Assembly: GCA_964649825.1 (NCBI GenBank) | Contig: CAZYQW010000119.1 | Location: forward strand, 1 to 64,000 | Reading direction: 5' to 3' | Origin: CAZYQW01 sp964649825 | GTDB taxonomy: Bacteria; Planctomycetota; B15-G4; JADJEK01 | DNA length: 64,000 bases | In this document: positions 40,401-50,100 of the stretch, one piece after another | How the letters are laid out: each line of letters begins with the position of its first letter | How positions within the stretch are numbered: position 1 is the first letter of the stretch | Position numbers and translations under genes: made by a program | Notes under the pieces: generated by a model | The model's input: only the letters and a program-made list of their open reading frames with translations | What the model was told of the DNA's origin: nothing | Database searches by the model: none

Positions 40401-41185
40401 TGGCGCGCTCGGGAATCATCGCCCTGCTCACCGACTTCGGGCTGCGCGACCCCTACGTGGGCGTCATGAAGGCCGTCGTCCTCGGGATCGCGCCGCACGC
40501 GCGCATCGTCGACTTGACCCACGCGGTGGCTCCGCAGTCGGTGACCGAGGCGAACTTCGCGCTGCTCGGCTCCTACGAGTACTTCCCCGACGGGACGGTT
40601 CTCGTGATCGTCGTCGATCCCGGCGTGGGGTCGTCGCGCCGCATCCTCGCCGCGCGGGCCCACGGCCGGTTGTTCGTGGCGCCGGACAACGGAGTGCTCA
40701 CCGGCGTGATCGCCGACGGCGACGAGGTGCGAGCCGTCGAGAACCGCGACTGGTTCCGGGCGGAGTCGATCTCGAACACCTTCCACGGCCGTGACATCTT
40801 CGCGCCGGTCGCCGCGCACCTCGTGTCGGGGAGCGAACTCGCGCGCGTCGGGCCGCACGCCAAGGACTGGGTGAAGCTCGATCGCCCCGGCGTGAAGCAG
40901 CGCGACGACGGTGGGCTGGTCGGGACGGTCATCCACGTCGACACGTTCGGCAATCTGATCTCGAACGTGCGGCAGGAGGATCTCGAGTCGCTGCCGGAGG
41001 AACGGCGCGTCGTGACCTTCCGAAGCCAGAATCTGGGTCCGCCGGTCACCTCGTACGCGTCCGTCCCGGTCGGGACCCCGCTCACCATCGTCGATTCGTT
41101 CGGCTTCCTCGAGATCGCGATCAACTCGGGCCACGCGTCGCGCCACTTCAACGGCGAGGTCGGCGATCCGATCCGGATCGGCTGA
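40400..41185 (+). CDS. SAM hydroxide adenosyltransferase (DUF62, SAM hydrolase), 261 aa
   Basis: Related to fluorinase/chlorinase but using water: it splits S-adenosylmethionine to adenosine and methionine. Conserved features: ALLTDFGLRDPYVGVMKAV, VVDPGVGSSRR, NTFHGRDIFAPVAAHL and VDTFGNLISNV. Length is typical. Its start shares an A with the preceding stop codon. The Asp, His and Gly residues expected for the hydrolase type are present, so halogenase activity is unlikely. Confidence 0.92.
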   Translation: MARSGIIALLTDFGLRDPYVGVMKAVVLGIAPHARIVDLTHAVAPQSVTEANFALLGSYEYFPDGTVLVIVVDPGVGSSRRILAARAHGRLFVAPDNGVLTGVIADGDEVRAVENRDWFRAESISNTFHGRDIFAPVAAHLVSGSELARVGPHAKDWVKLDRPGVKQRDDGGLVGTVIHVDTFGNLISNVRQEDLESLPEERRVVTFRSQNLGPPVTSYASVPVGTPLTIVDSFGFLEIAINSGHASRHFNGEVGDPIRIG

Positions 41186-41188
41186 CCG

Positions 41189-41212
41189 CCCGACTGCCCG
41201 ACTGCCCGACTG
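41189..41212. repeat. Three perfect 8-bp tandem repeats
   Basis: CCCGACTG occurs three times in a row (41189-41196, 41197-41204, 41205-41212) in the 28-bp gap between the SAM hydrolase stop and the convergent HEAT gene stop. Confidence 0.85.
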
Positions 41213-41213
41213 A

Positions 41214-42845
41214 TTAGAGGATCGTGAACAGGTCGTTCAGGAAGCTCGACGGGATCGTGTAGTTCGAGTCGCGCGAGACTCGCGCGATGGCGCGGACGTC
41301 GTGCGAGTCCGCGAGCAGGCCCAACGCCGTCACCGCGTAGGCGCGGACGTACGCGACGTCGCGGTCCTTCTCGATCATGGTGGAGAGCGCGGCGATCGCC
41401 GACCGGTCGCCGACGAGGCCGAGTCCGTAGATGAGGCTCTGCTTCACGAACTCGTTCTCCTCGCGGTGCGCGCGCTTCGCGAGGCGCTCGGCCCCCGCGC
41501 GGTCGCCGAGCAGTCCGAGGGCGATGGCCGCATTCACGATGAGCTCGACGTCCGTCGCGTTGTCGAACACCTTGCGCAGGTCCTCGATCGCCTCGACGTC
41601 GCCGATCATGCCGAGCGCGAGCGCGAGGTAGCCGCGGAGCACCGGCTCGCCGGTCTGCCGGAAGAGCTTCCGGAGGGCGGGCGCGGCGCGGGCGTCGCGA
41701 TGGAGTCCGAGGGCGATCGCGATGGCGCCGCGCAGACTCGTGTCGCTCTCCGCGTCGAACGCGGCGAGGAGCGGCGGAACGCTCTCGGGGTCGCCGATCA
41801 TTCCGAGCGCGAGCGCGACGAACGGCCGGTACGCCTTCGTCACCTTGGTGAAGTCGTTGGCGAGCTCGCGCCGCGCCTGCGCGCCTCCGATCGAGCCGAT
41901 GGACAGGTAGGCGAAATTCTTGACCATGACGTCCGGGTCGCCCCGGCTCACCTTGGCGAGCGCCGCGACGGCGTTGTCGGAAGCGGCCTCGCGCAGCAGC
42001 GCACCCAGCGCGATCGCGGCGGAACGACGGAACTGCGTCTCCTGGTTCTCGAGGAGCGCGATGAGTCGGCTCACGTCCTCGTCGGTCCCGCACTTGCCGA
42101 GGGACAGGATCAGGTACGCGCTCACGACGAAGTCCTCCGGCTTCGCGTCGAGGAGCGCGCGGATGAGCGGCGCGTTCTCCGGGCTCCGGCTCAGCCCGAC
42201 CCCATACGCGAGCCCGGCCTGGACGAGGACCGGGAACGCATTGAACGTCTTCGGCGCCAGGAACGATCGGAGCGACGCGGTGACCTGGGGCCCGCCGATC
42301 GAACCGAGCGCGACCGCCGCGTAGAACCGCTCCTGGAGCTCGCGGTCGTCCGCCTTGATGATCTCCTCGAGCCGAGGGATCGAGATGGTGTTGCCGTAGA
42401 CGCCGAGTGCGACGATCGCGGACAGCCGCACCTCGAACTGGGAATCGCGGAGCGCGCCGAAGAGGAGCGGCCGCGCCGCCGGGTCGCGGGTCTTGGCGAG
42501 CGCCTGCACCGCGGAGAAGCGGACCCGCGGGTTGTCGTCGCGGAGCCCGGAGATCAGGCGCGGGATGAGGGACTCCTCGCGGTCCTTCGCGGTCACCTTC
42601 TCGAACGGAACGTCGACGTCGCCGCCTCCGTCCGCCATCTGGAGCAGGGCCGGACGCAGCCGCAGCAAGGCCTCGCGGTTGAAGTAGAACCAGAACTCCC
42701 ATCGGGCCTCGTCGAACGGGATCTGCGGGCCGCGGCCCGGCTCCGTGACGCGCCGTTCCGGAGCCTCTTCGGGGGTGTCCTGCCCCGAGGCCACCGGAAG
42801 GAAGGGAAGGATCGCTGCGAGCAGCATCCAGGGTTGCGTACGCAT
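41214..42845 (-). CDS. Exported HEAT-repeat protein, 543 aa
   Basis: A signal peptide (MRTQPWMLLAAILPFLPVAS, cleavage near ASG-QD) leads into about a dozen HEAT repeats of ~37 residues with a repeated ALGxIGD pattern (LALGMIGDPESVPPLLAAF, LALGMIGDVEAIEDLRKVF, ALGLLGDRAGAERLAKRA). HEAT solenoids act as protein-binding scaffolds. The partner is unknown. No enzymatic motif is seen. It is convergent with the SAM hydrolase and divergent from larC. Confidence 0.88.
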   Translation of the reverse strand: MRTQPWMLLAAILPFLPVASGQDTPEEAPERRVTEPGRGPQIPFDEARWEFWFYFNREALLRLRPALLQMADGGGDVDVPFEKVTAKDREESLIPRLISGLRDDNPRVRFSAVQALAKTRDPAARPLLFGALRDSQFEVRLSAIVALGVYGNTISIPRLEEIIKADDRELQERFYAAVALGSIGGPQVTASLRSFLAPKTFNAFPVLVQAGLAYGVGLSRSPENAPLIRALLDAKPEDFVVSAYLILSLGKCGTDEDVSRLIALLENQETQFRRSAAIALGALLREAASDNAVAALAKVSRGDPDVMVKNFAYLSIGSIGGAQARRELANDFTKVTKAYRPFVALALGMIGDPESVPPLLAAFDAESDTSLRGAIAIALGLHRDARAAPALRKLFRQTGEPVLRGYLALALGMIGDVEAIEDLRKVFDNATDVELIVNAAIALGLLGDRAGAERLAKRAHREENEFVKQSLIYGLGLVGDRSAIAALSTMIEKDRDVAYVRAYAVTALGLLADSHDVRAIARVSRDSNYTIPSSFLNDLFTIL

Positions 42846-43217
42846 CTCGGTCTCCCGTGGTTCAGCAGGGGTTCCGCGTCCGACGACCGCTGCGGCCGGA
42901 CCGGTGCCTTACTCATAGACCAATTCGGGCTCGTCTCCACAAGCCCTGTTTGCAGCGGGACTCGATGGGAGGCGGTGGATGTCGCTGGCGTCGTATCGAC
43001 TCGAGGACGTTCCGCACGCGTCGCAGTGAGGGTCCAGCCGTCCCTTCTTCGGCCGCGGACCGCTCCCCCCTTGTGCCCGGAGGTGCCCGGACGTGCCCGG
43101 ACGTGCTTTCCTCGCGGCGGATCCGGGAGCGCGGCCGCGAGCACGAAAATCAAGGAGGTGATCGCCCGCCGCCCCTTAGAGTTGGGTGTGGGTGTCTGGA
43201 CTGGGTGCGAGCTCGTC
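42846..43217. other. Intergenic region between the HEAT gene and larC, with tandem repeats and an anti-16S-like motif
   Basis: No gene. GTGCCCGGA(C/G), a 10-bp unit, repeats three times at 43073-43102. AAGGAGGTGATC at 43152-43163 is a 12-nt perfect complement of the usual 16S rRNA 3' end, yet the larC ATG is 55 nt further on. TTG 43182, in frame with larC, is a possible but distant start. Confidence 0.5.
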
Positions 43218-44414
43218 ATGCGGATCGCGTATCTCGACTGCTTCTCCGGCGTCGCGGGCGACATGTTCCTCGGCGCGCTGCTGCACGCCGGGCTCTCGCT
43301 CGACGCGCTGAAGGCCGAGCTCGACAAGCTCGGACTCCACGAGTTCCGGCTCGAGGCGACGCGCGTCTGGCGGGACACGATGGAGGGCGTGCGGGTCGAC
43401 GTACGGGTCGACGAGGGCGCGAACCCGCCTCACCGGAACCTGTCCGACATCAAGGCGATCCTGGCCGGCTCGGCCCTCGAGCCGGAGACGAAAGAGTGGG
43501 CGACGGCCGTCTTCACGCGGCTCGCCGAGGCCGAGGCGCAGGTCCACGGCACCACCGTCGATGAGGTCCACTTCCACGAGGTTGGCGCGGTCGACGCGAT
43601 CGTCGACATCGTCGGTACGGTGGCCGGGTTGCGTCTGCTCGGGGTCGACGAGGTCTATTGCTCCACGATCACGCTCGGCCGCGGGCTCGTGGAGTGCCAG
43701 CACGGCCGCATGCCGGTGCCGGTGCCGGCGACGATCGAGCTGCTGAAGGACGCGCCCGTGATCTTCTCGGAGCTCGACGGCGAGCTCGTCACCCCGACCG
43801 GCGCCGCGCTCGTCTCGACGCTCTCCCGCCGCATCGGGCCGGGCTTCTCGTTCGTTCCCACCGCGGTTGGGTACGGCTTCGGATTGCGCGAGCGCGCCGG
43901 GGGGCCGCCGAACGCGCTGCGGATCGTCCTCGGCGAATCGATCGACGAGTACGAAGAGGTGGTCGTGCTGGAGACGAACCTCGACGATGCCACTGGTCAG
44001 ATCGTCGGCTTCCTGATCGAGAAGGTCCTCGATGCCGGCGCGCTCGACGCGTACGCGATCCCGATCCAGATGAAGAAGTCTCGGCCCGGCGTGCTGTTCT
44101 GCGCGATCACCGACGAGGCGCGCGCCGACGACGTCGAGCGGATCGTGTTCAGCGAGACGACGACGTTGGGGGTCCGTCGTCATCGGGTCCGGCGCGCGAA
44201 GCTCGAACGCGTTTCGATCGGAGTGCTCACGTCGTTGGGCGAGGTGAGGACCAAGTTCACTCGCGGCCCCGGCGGCCTCCGGCGCGCCGCCCCGGAGTAC
44301 GAGGACGTCGCGCGGCTCGCGCGGGAGCGCGGCATCCCGTTTCGTCAGGCGCTCGAGACGATCCAGCGCGAGCTGCCGATCATGCCGCCCGACGGGGACC
44401 CGTCCGAACGATAG
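43218..44414 (+). CDS. larC: LarC-type nickel insertion protein, 398 aa
   Basis: LarC inserts nickel into the pincer cofactor of lactate racemase-type enzymes. The start MRIAYLDCFSGVAGDMFLGA, the metal-binding VDEVHFHEVGAVDAIVDIVG, CQHGRMPVPVPATIELL, ELVTPTGAAL and the C-terminal ETNLDDATGQIVGFLIEKV segment are all typical. Length matches single-frame LarC proteins; no frameshift between the halves is needed. No larA, larB or larE is visible, so the client enzyme is elsewhere. ATG 43218 fits family starts, though no Shine-Dalgarno lies close to it. Confidence 0.93.
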   Translation: MRIAYLDCFSGVAGDMFLGALLHAGLSLDALKAELDKLGLHEFRLEATRVWRDTMEGVRVDVRVDEGANPPHRNLSDIKAILAGSALEPETKEWATAVFTRLAEAEAQVHGTTVDEVHFHEVGAVDAIVDIVGTVAGLRLLGVDEVYCSTITLGRGLVECQHGRMPVPVPATIELLKDAPVIFSELDGELVTPTGAALVSTLSRRIGPGFSFVPTAVGYGFGLRERAGGPPNALRIVLGESIDEYEEVVVLETNLDDATGQIVGFLIEKVLDAGALDAYAIPIQMKKSRPGVLFCAITDEARADDVERIVFSETTTLGVRRHRVRRAKLERVSIGVLTSLGEVRTKFTRGPGGLRRAAPEYEDVARLARERGIPFRQALETIQRELPIMPPDGDPSER

Positions 44415-44493
44415 GACCCTGCGCGGGCGCGACGCGCGGGGGATCGTGCTTCGACGCTCGCGACGACCGGTACGGGTTGGTACGTTGACGACC

Positions 44494-45717
44494 ATGAATC
44501 GGCGACGCATCGACACTTCGTCCCTGTTGCTCCTCGCCACGCTCGTCGCGCCCGTCCGGGCGCAGGAGCCGGCGGCTTCGCCCAGCGACGCGACCGGGGT
44601 CGCGAGCCGCGCCCTCGATCCGCTCGGGTGGATCGGGGATCGCGAGATCCTCTACTTCGCGCGAGTGAAGGAGGGGGGAGCCACGCTGCGTTCCGGTCCT
44701 GACCCGGCCTACGGCGAGGTGCGGCGGGCCGAGCCGGGAACGCTCCTGGTCGCGGTCACCGAGGCGTCGAGCCACGCCGGAGTCCTCGTGCCCAGCGGGT
44801 ACGTGGCGTACATCCATGGCCGCTACATCGACGTGGACGTCGACGGGGTCGGAACCGTCAACTCGTCACGGGTGAACGTCCGTTCGGCGCCGAGCTCGCG
44901 GGGCGACTACCCGATCGGCCAGCTTCAGGCCGGACGGCGCCTGTGGGTGTGGGGGGTGGCCGGGGAGGACGGCGCGTGGGTGAAGGTGACGGGCCCGGAA
45001 GACCTGCCGATCTACGTCGACGAGGGCGAGATCGATCGGATCGGGACGCTGGACGAGCACCCCGATCTTCTCGACGAGCTGGCCCAGGCCCGCGACGAAG
45101 CGCGCAACGCGTGGGAGATGCGGTCGGCCGAAGCGATCGCGCGCCGCGAGGCACGCGAGAAGGAACGCGCCGCGATCGATGCGGCGGCCGCGCGGGTGGA
45201 TCAAGCGCGCGCGGCGATCGAACGGGTGCGCGAGGACGGCGCCGCCGCCGATTACTCGGAAGCGCGAGAGTTGCTGGACGACGCGGTCGCCGCGACCGAG
45301 GACGTCGAGGTCCGTCAGGCCGTCGAGGGCCTTCGGCGTGAGATCGGCTACCTCGAGAAGATCCGCGATCAAGAGCAAGAGAGGCAGCAGCTCCTCGAGG
45401 TCCTCGCGGCGGAGCGCGAGCGGATCGCCCGCGATCGCGAGCGGATCGTGAACACGGTCGAACGGCAAGACGAGAAGGCGATCCGCATCGGAGACCGCGG
45501 ACAGTGGACGGGGTTCGTGCGCGTCCGGCCGCGCGGAGAGCGGTCCGCCATCGCGCTCGAACGCGGCAGCGAGGTTGCCGCGTGGATCCAGTCGGACGGT
45601 GCGCGCTATCGCCTGCAGGACTTCGCGGGAAAGCAAGTGCGCGCGTCGGGACGCGTCATCGACGTGGCGGGAGTGCCCGTGATCGAGGTCGATCGGCTCG
45701 AGATCGTGCGGCGCTGA
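44494..45717 (+). CDS. Exported SH3-domain protein with coiled coil, 407 aa
   Basis: A signal peptide (SSLLLLATLVAPVRAQEP) is followed by two bacterial SH3-like modules (REILYFARVKEGGATLRSGP and VGTVNSSRVNVRSAPSSRGD). A long charged coiled coil (~residues 190-330, RREAREKERAAIDAAAARVD and beyond) precedes a C-terminal beta-rich domain (GFVRVRPRGERSAIALERGS ... ASGRVIDVAGVPVIEVDRLE) that looks like a small OB-type fold. SH3b modules bind peptidoglycan or proteins in the envelope. Precise function unknown. ATG 44494 is chosen for the signal peptide. Confidence 0.8.
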   Translation: MNRRRIDTSSLLLLATLVAPVRAQEPAASPSDATGVASRALDPLGWIGDREILYFARVKEGGATLRSGPDPAYGEVRRAEPGTLLVAVTEASSHAGVLVPSGYVAYIHGRYIDVDVDGVGTVNSSRVNVRSAPSSRGDYPIGQLQAGRRLWVWGVAGEDGAWVKVTGPEDLPIYVDEGEIDRIGTLDEHPDLLDELAQARDEARNAWEMRSAEAIARREAREKERAAIDAAAARVDQARAAIERVREDGAAADYSEARELLDDAVAATEDVEVRQAVEGLRREIGYLEKIRDQEQERQQLLEVLAAERERIARDRERIVNTVERQDEKAIRIGDRGQWTGFVRVRPRGERSAIALERGSEVAAWIQSDGARYRLQDFAGKQVRASGRVIDVAGVPVIEVDRLEIVRR

Positions 45718-45743
45718 TCCGCTGATCTTCTGATCCTCTGATC
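45712..45743. repeat. Four 8-bp tandem repeats ending in CTGATC
   Basis: CGCTGATC, CGCTGATC, TTCTGATC and CTCTGATC follow one another at 45712-45743, overlapping the stop codon of the SH3 gene and running into the convergent gap before tgt. Confidence 0.8.
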
Positions 45744-45765
45744 CTTTTGGTCAAGGGGCCGCTGA

Positions 45766-46911
45766 TCAAGGGTCGGCGCAGGCCCCGTCCGCCGAGCCGT
45801 ACTCGGAGAGGAAGTGTTGTTTGTACGCGTGGAACGTGCCGGAGCGGATCGCTTCCGCCGCGTCGCGCATGATCTGTTGGTAGAAGTGCACGTTGTGGCG
45901 CGCGACGAGGATCGGTCCGAGCATCTCGTTCGACGTGTAGAGGTGGGTGAGGTAGCCGAGCTCGAAGCCCGAGCACGTCTCGCACGAGCAGTTCGGGTCG
46001 AGCGGAGCGCGGCTCGCTCGGTTCTCGCTGCGCCGCAGGCGGATGACGCCGCGCGACGTGAACGCCTGGCCGGTGCGAGCGTGACGGGTCGGGACGACGC
46101 AGTCGAACATGTCCGCCCCGGCCTCGATCCCGGCGAGGAGATCCTCGGGGTAGCCGATCCCCATCACGTAGCGCGGATGATCGGCCGGCAGCAGCGGGAT
46201 CGCGGCGGCGATCGTGCGATGAAGGGTGGCACGCGGCTCGCCGACGGCGAGTCCGCCGATCGCGTAACCGTCGAACTCGAGGGCGACGATCGCCTCGGCC
46301 TGGCGGGCGCGCGTGTCGAGATCGGCCCCGCCCTGGACGATCCCGAACAGGGCCTGCCCGGACGCGACGCGCTCGCGATGATGGTCGCGGCAGCGGCGGG
46401 CCCAACGGAGCGTCCGCGCGCACGCCGCGCCGATCTCCGCCGCCGTGGCGGGAAGGGCCGGGAAGTGATCGAGCACCATCGCGATGTCCGGATCCAACGC
46501 ATCCTGAATGTCGATGGCAGACTCCGGGGTCAAGCGGATCTCCGTGCCATCGACGTGCGAGCGGAACGTGGCACCATCGTCGTCCACCCGCGCGCGCCGC
46601 GCCTCGGACTGCGAGAAGATCTGGTACCCGCCGGAATCGGTCAGGATCGCGCCCGACCAGCCCATGAAACGATGGAGCCCACCCAGCTCCCGCACCCGAT
46701 CCGGCCCCGGGCGGACGAGAAGATGGTAGGTGTTGCTCAGGATGATCTGAACGTAGAGCCCTTCCAAGTCATTGGGTGATAATGCCTTGACCGTTCCGGC
46801 GGTGCCCACCGGCATGAACGCGGGGGTCTGGAACCGCCGGCCGCGGATCGCGATCGAACCACAGCGAGCCAACCCGTCGTGTCTATGGAGATCCAGGGCG
46901 AGGCGTGCCAC
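45766..46911 (-). CDS. tgt: Queuine tRNA-ribosyltransferase, 381 aa
   Basis: Exchanges guanine-34 for preQ1 in tRNAs with GUN anticodons. Motifs: TPAFMPVGTAGTVKALSP, ILSNTYHLLVRPG, general-acid Asp in LTDSGGYQIFSQSE, GGLAVGEP, nucleophile Asp in DMFDCVVPTRHARTGQAF, and zinc ligands CSCETC plus a distal His (VARHNVHFYQQ). Length is normal. It is divergent from the first beta-propeller gene. Confidence 0.96.
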   Translation of the reverse strand: MARLALDLHRHDGLARCGSIAIRGRRFQTPAFMPVGTAGTVKALSPNDLEGLYVQIILSNTYHLLVRPGPDRVRELGGLHRFMGWSGAILTDSGGYQIFSQSEARRARVDDDGATFRSHVDGTEIRLTPESAIDIQDALDPDIAMVLDHFPALPATAAEIGAACARTLRWARRCRDHHRERVASGQALFGIVQGGADLDTRARQAEAIVALEFDGYAIGGLAVGEPRATLHRTIAAAIPLLPADHPRYVMGIGYPEDLLAGIEAGADMFDCVVPTRHARTGQAFTSRGVIRLRRSENRASRAPLDPNCSCETCSGFELGYLTHLYTSNEMLGPILVARHNVHFYQQIMRDAAEAIRSGTFHAYKQHFLSEYGSADGACADP

Positions 46912-46949
46912 GCGGCCTCCCGCAGCAGAGAATTCCGAGTCGCAGAGAG

Positions 46950-47000
46950 GCTACCCGCACCGAGCGACGAGGGGAATCACTGTGCGGGGTAGCTCGGTGC
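46950..47000 (+). promoter_or_regulatory. Mutually exclusive inverted repeats in the leader region of the first beta-propeller gene
   Basis: GCTACCCGCAC (46950-46960) can pair with GTGCGGGGTAGC (46982-46993). The overlapping GCACCGAGC (46957-46965) can pair with GCTCGGTGC (46992-47000). The two stems share bases, so only one can form fully. This suits an attenuator or an operator pair between the divergent tgt and propeller genes. Confidence 0.4.
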
Positions 47001-47059
47001 GAGCGAAGGCGCGCGTTCTCGCTCTCCCGACTCGCCCGAGAGTCGTCCTTAAGTCCGGA

Positions 47060-47113
47060 CCAGGAAACGATTCCAGGAAACCATTTCCATGGTACGAAGA
47101 TTGCATTTACGAT
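47060..47113 (+). promoter_or_regulatory. Promoter/operator candidate of the first beta-propeller gene
   Basis: Two 13-bp units, CCAGGAAACGATT and CCAGGAAACCATT, lie head to tail at 47060-47085. The second overlaps an inverted repeat GGAAA-CCA-TTTCC (47076-47088). TTTCCA (47084-47089), an 18-nt spacer and TACGAT (47108-47113) form a plausible promoter, using the same -10 hexamer seen before the STAND genes. Confidence 0.4.
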
Positions 47114-47195
47114 CTTCAGCCATGCCGAGAGTTCGTCTCCCGGCCGATGGTCGTGGTCTATCTATCTACGTCGAGTGCCGCCCGAAGGAGACTCA

Positions 47196-50100
47196 ATGGT
47201 CCTTCGACTTCGATTCCTGGTTCCCCTCGCCGGGCTCCTCGTGACCGCCGCTCCCGCCAACGCGGGAAAGTGGGGCTTTGCCGACAAAGAGGGCGGTGGA
47301 AAGAGCGACCCCGTGATCGAGGTGTTCGCTTCCGTCGCACCGAACTCCGGACAGCGCTTCTCGATGAGTCCGGAGCAGGCCAACGCGAACTACACGATCG
47401 ACCCGACGACGATCCCGGCCGTCCAGCCGGCGCCGGCGGGACAGCCCTCGATCTTGTTCAAGCTCCAGAACCCGACGCCGGTGATTCCGCAGAACGCGGA
47501 TGGGGCGAACGAGTTCGTCATGATCAAGTTCCCGATGAAGATCAGCAGCAAGAAGGTCCGCAACTCGCTGATCAAGAACAAGGCCTCGCTGGCGGCGACG
47601 TCGTTCCTGACCGAGAACCTGACCATCACCGACGAAATGGGGAACCACGTCTCGGGGATTGCCGTCATCGGCGGCAAGACGGCGGACAACAAGAAGGTCT
47701 CGAAGCGCGTCGACTTCCCTCAGTTCCCGATCTTCATCGACAACAAGGGGAAGAACCGGTTGCTCGGCAACCAGGTCCTGACCTACGTCGCCGACGACGG
47801 TGACGGTCTGTTCAACACCATCTCGGCATTCGGCGGAGGCGGCAACCCCGAGGTGTCGGAGATCCTCGAGCTCCGGATCCGCCTGAAGGAAGTCGGCGGA
47901 GTCATCGTCAACGGTTTCTGGGTGTTGAAGATCGGCAACGCGGGAACGCCGGTCGATGCCGGCATGTTGGCCGTCGCCGGCGTCACGCCGAAGCAGCCGA
48001 TCACGCCGGCGGAATTCGCGACCAACGGCAATCAGAAGGTCGAGGCGTTCTCCAGCTACGTCCTGACGTACAGCGAGCCGGTCGTGCCGGAATCGGTCGG
48101 CATCAGCTCGGATCAGGTGAAGGCATTCAATGCCGACAATCCCACGGTGAAGCTGTTCTTCAACGGCAACACCAACCTGATCCCGAACCCGGAAGACCTG
48201 AAGGTGCCGCTCTACCCCAACTTCTCGTTGGCGGCCATGCACAAGTCGGCGCCGTTGGCGGTGCCGTTCCTGATCCCGTTCGACGTGCGGCCGATCAACC
48301 CGAACAACCTGTCGGAGTACGTGGTCAGCCCGTTGCTCGACCTCCCGGGAGCGCTGGACATCCTGTTGAACAGCTTGTTGTTCTCCGCGAACCTGAACAA
48401 CTCGAGCTACCTGCAGGCGAGCGGCATGCCGCCGCCGGCTCCGGCGTTCGTCCCGATTACGATCCAGACCGCCGCGTCGACGTTGTACGACGTCCGTTAC
48501 GACAACGCGCTCATGGAAGTGGTCCCCGCGTTCCGGACGAAGGGAGGCCGTTCGTTCGTGAACGTCCCGGTCTCGCCGCAGACCATCTACTACGTTCCGT
48601 TGTCCGGGTCCGGCGCCGGCGCGATCAACCTCGACGGCAACGGCTACGAGACCAACGACCCCTCGACCGAGAAGCTCACCATCCTGACGAACCTGATGGA
48701 GCTCACCACCTGCCCGTTCGGAGCGTTCATCCTCGGCTGCAACAAGAACACGTTCGGCGACGGCACCGCGATGATGCCGATCGGCATCGGTGGGAACCCA
48801 CCCGAGCTCATGGGGCCGACGCCGGTGCCGGGCGTCAACGAGGGCAGCGTCGGAACGACCGCGAACGGAACGAACCCGAACTCGGTCTTCGGCCGGGGCT
48901 TCGAGACCGTTTGCCGTGACTCGTCGGGCAACCCGCGGTTGAACAGCTCCCCGTCGTTGGGCAGCATCGGCGACATCCAGGTCGCCGACTTCCTCGACAA
49001 GGTGTTCTTCGACACGCTGAATCCCGGTGCGTCGGTCGCGAACCACGTCTCGTTCGTGACCGGCTCGGCGCTGCTGCAGAACTCCATCTCGGACCCGCCG
49101 TCGCCGAACCCGCCGCCGCTCCGTCTTCCGGTCGGGCTCCAGCCGGTCGACATCGTGTTCAACCAGCAGAAGATCAAGCAGCCCGCGTTCGTGATCGAGG
49201 GCGACGAGGTCTTCTCGGCGGTGGGCGGCATCCCGCTGACGCGCATCCTCGCGATTCCCAACCTGACGAATCCGATCGCGGGGGATACGTTCCCGACGTT
49301 CGGGCAGAACGGACCGCAGTACCAGACGTTCGGTGCCGCGGGGGCGTTCGCCGCCCGCCAGCAGATCGGCAACTACCTGTACATGACCGATCGCGACAAC
49401 GGCGTGGTGCAGTGCGTCAACTCGAACAACTTCTCGGTGCTCGCATCGATCGAGACGCCCGATCCGGAGGGGCTCGGTTTGGCGCCGGACCTTCGGACGC
49501 TGTACGTCTCGAACTTCGGCGACGACTCGGTCTCGGTCATCGGCGTCGACCCGCTCTCGCCGTTCTTCCACAAGGAAGTGAACCGGATCAAGGTCGGTTC
49601 GGGACCGCGCGACGTCGCGGTCCAGCCGGAGAACGACGACGTGTTCGTCTCGAACTTCAACGGCGACTCGGTCTCGATCATCAGCCCGGTGACCCAGACG
49701 GTCCGCAAAACGCTGTCCGACCTGATCTCGCGGCCGTGGGAGGTCGTGGTGACCCCGCGGCTCCTCACGACGGGGTGGGGCTCGCTCGTCTACTTCGCGT
49801 ACATCGGCAACCAGGGCTCGGGCGACGTCGTCGTCTACGAGTCCGGACCGTCCGGTAGCACCGGCTTCGGCGCGGACGCTCTCCGGTGGGCCGTTCAGAC
49901 CGGGGAGTCGTTCGCGGAGATGCGCGGGTTGGCCTACGACCCCGGCACGTTCCCCGGATCGGCCGCGGTGCTGCCGACGGGCGTCTACGTGACGCACCGC
50001 GACGCGGATACCGGCCTCGCGATGATCACGCGCGTCGCGTTCACCGCGCAGCTTCCCGCGTTCGGCGGCTTTCCGCCCGTGCCGCTCCCATCGAGCGTCT

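Noticed and set aside
40400..41185. Fluorinase or chlorinase
   Set aside because: The halogenase-specific insertion is not evident and the hydrolase-type motifs (DFGLRDPYVG, FHGRDIFAP) are complete.
43152..43163. 3' end of a 16S rRNA gene on the minus strand
   Set aside because: Only 12 bases match; no helix 45 or other rRNA sequence is adjacent.
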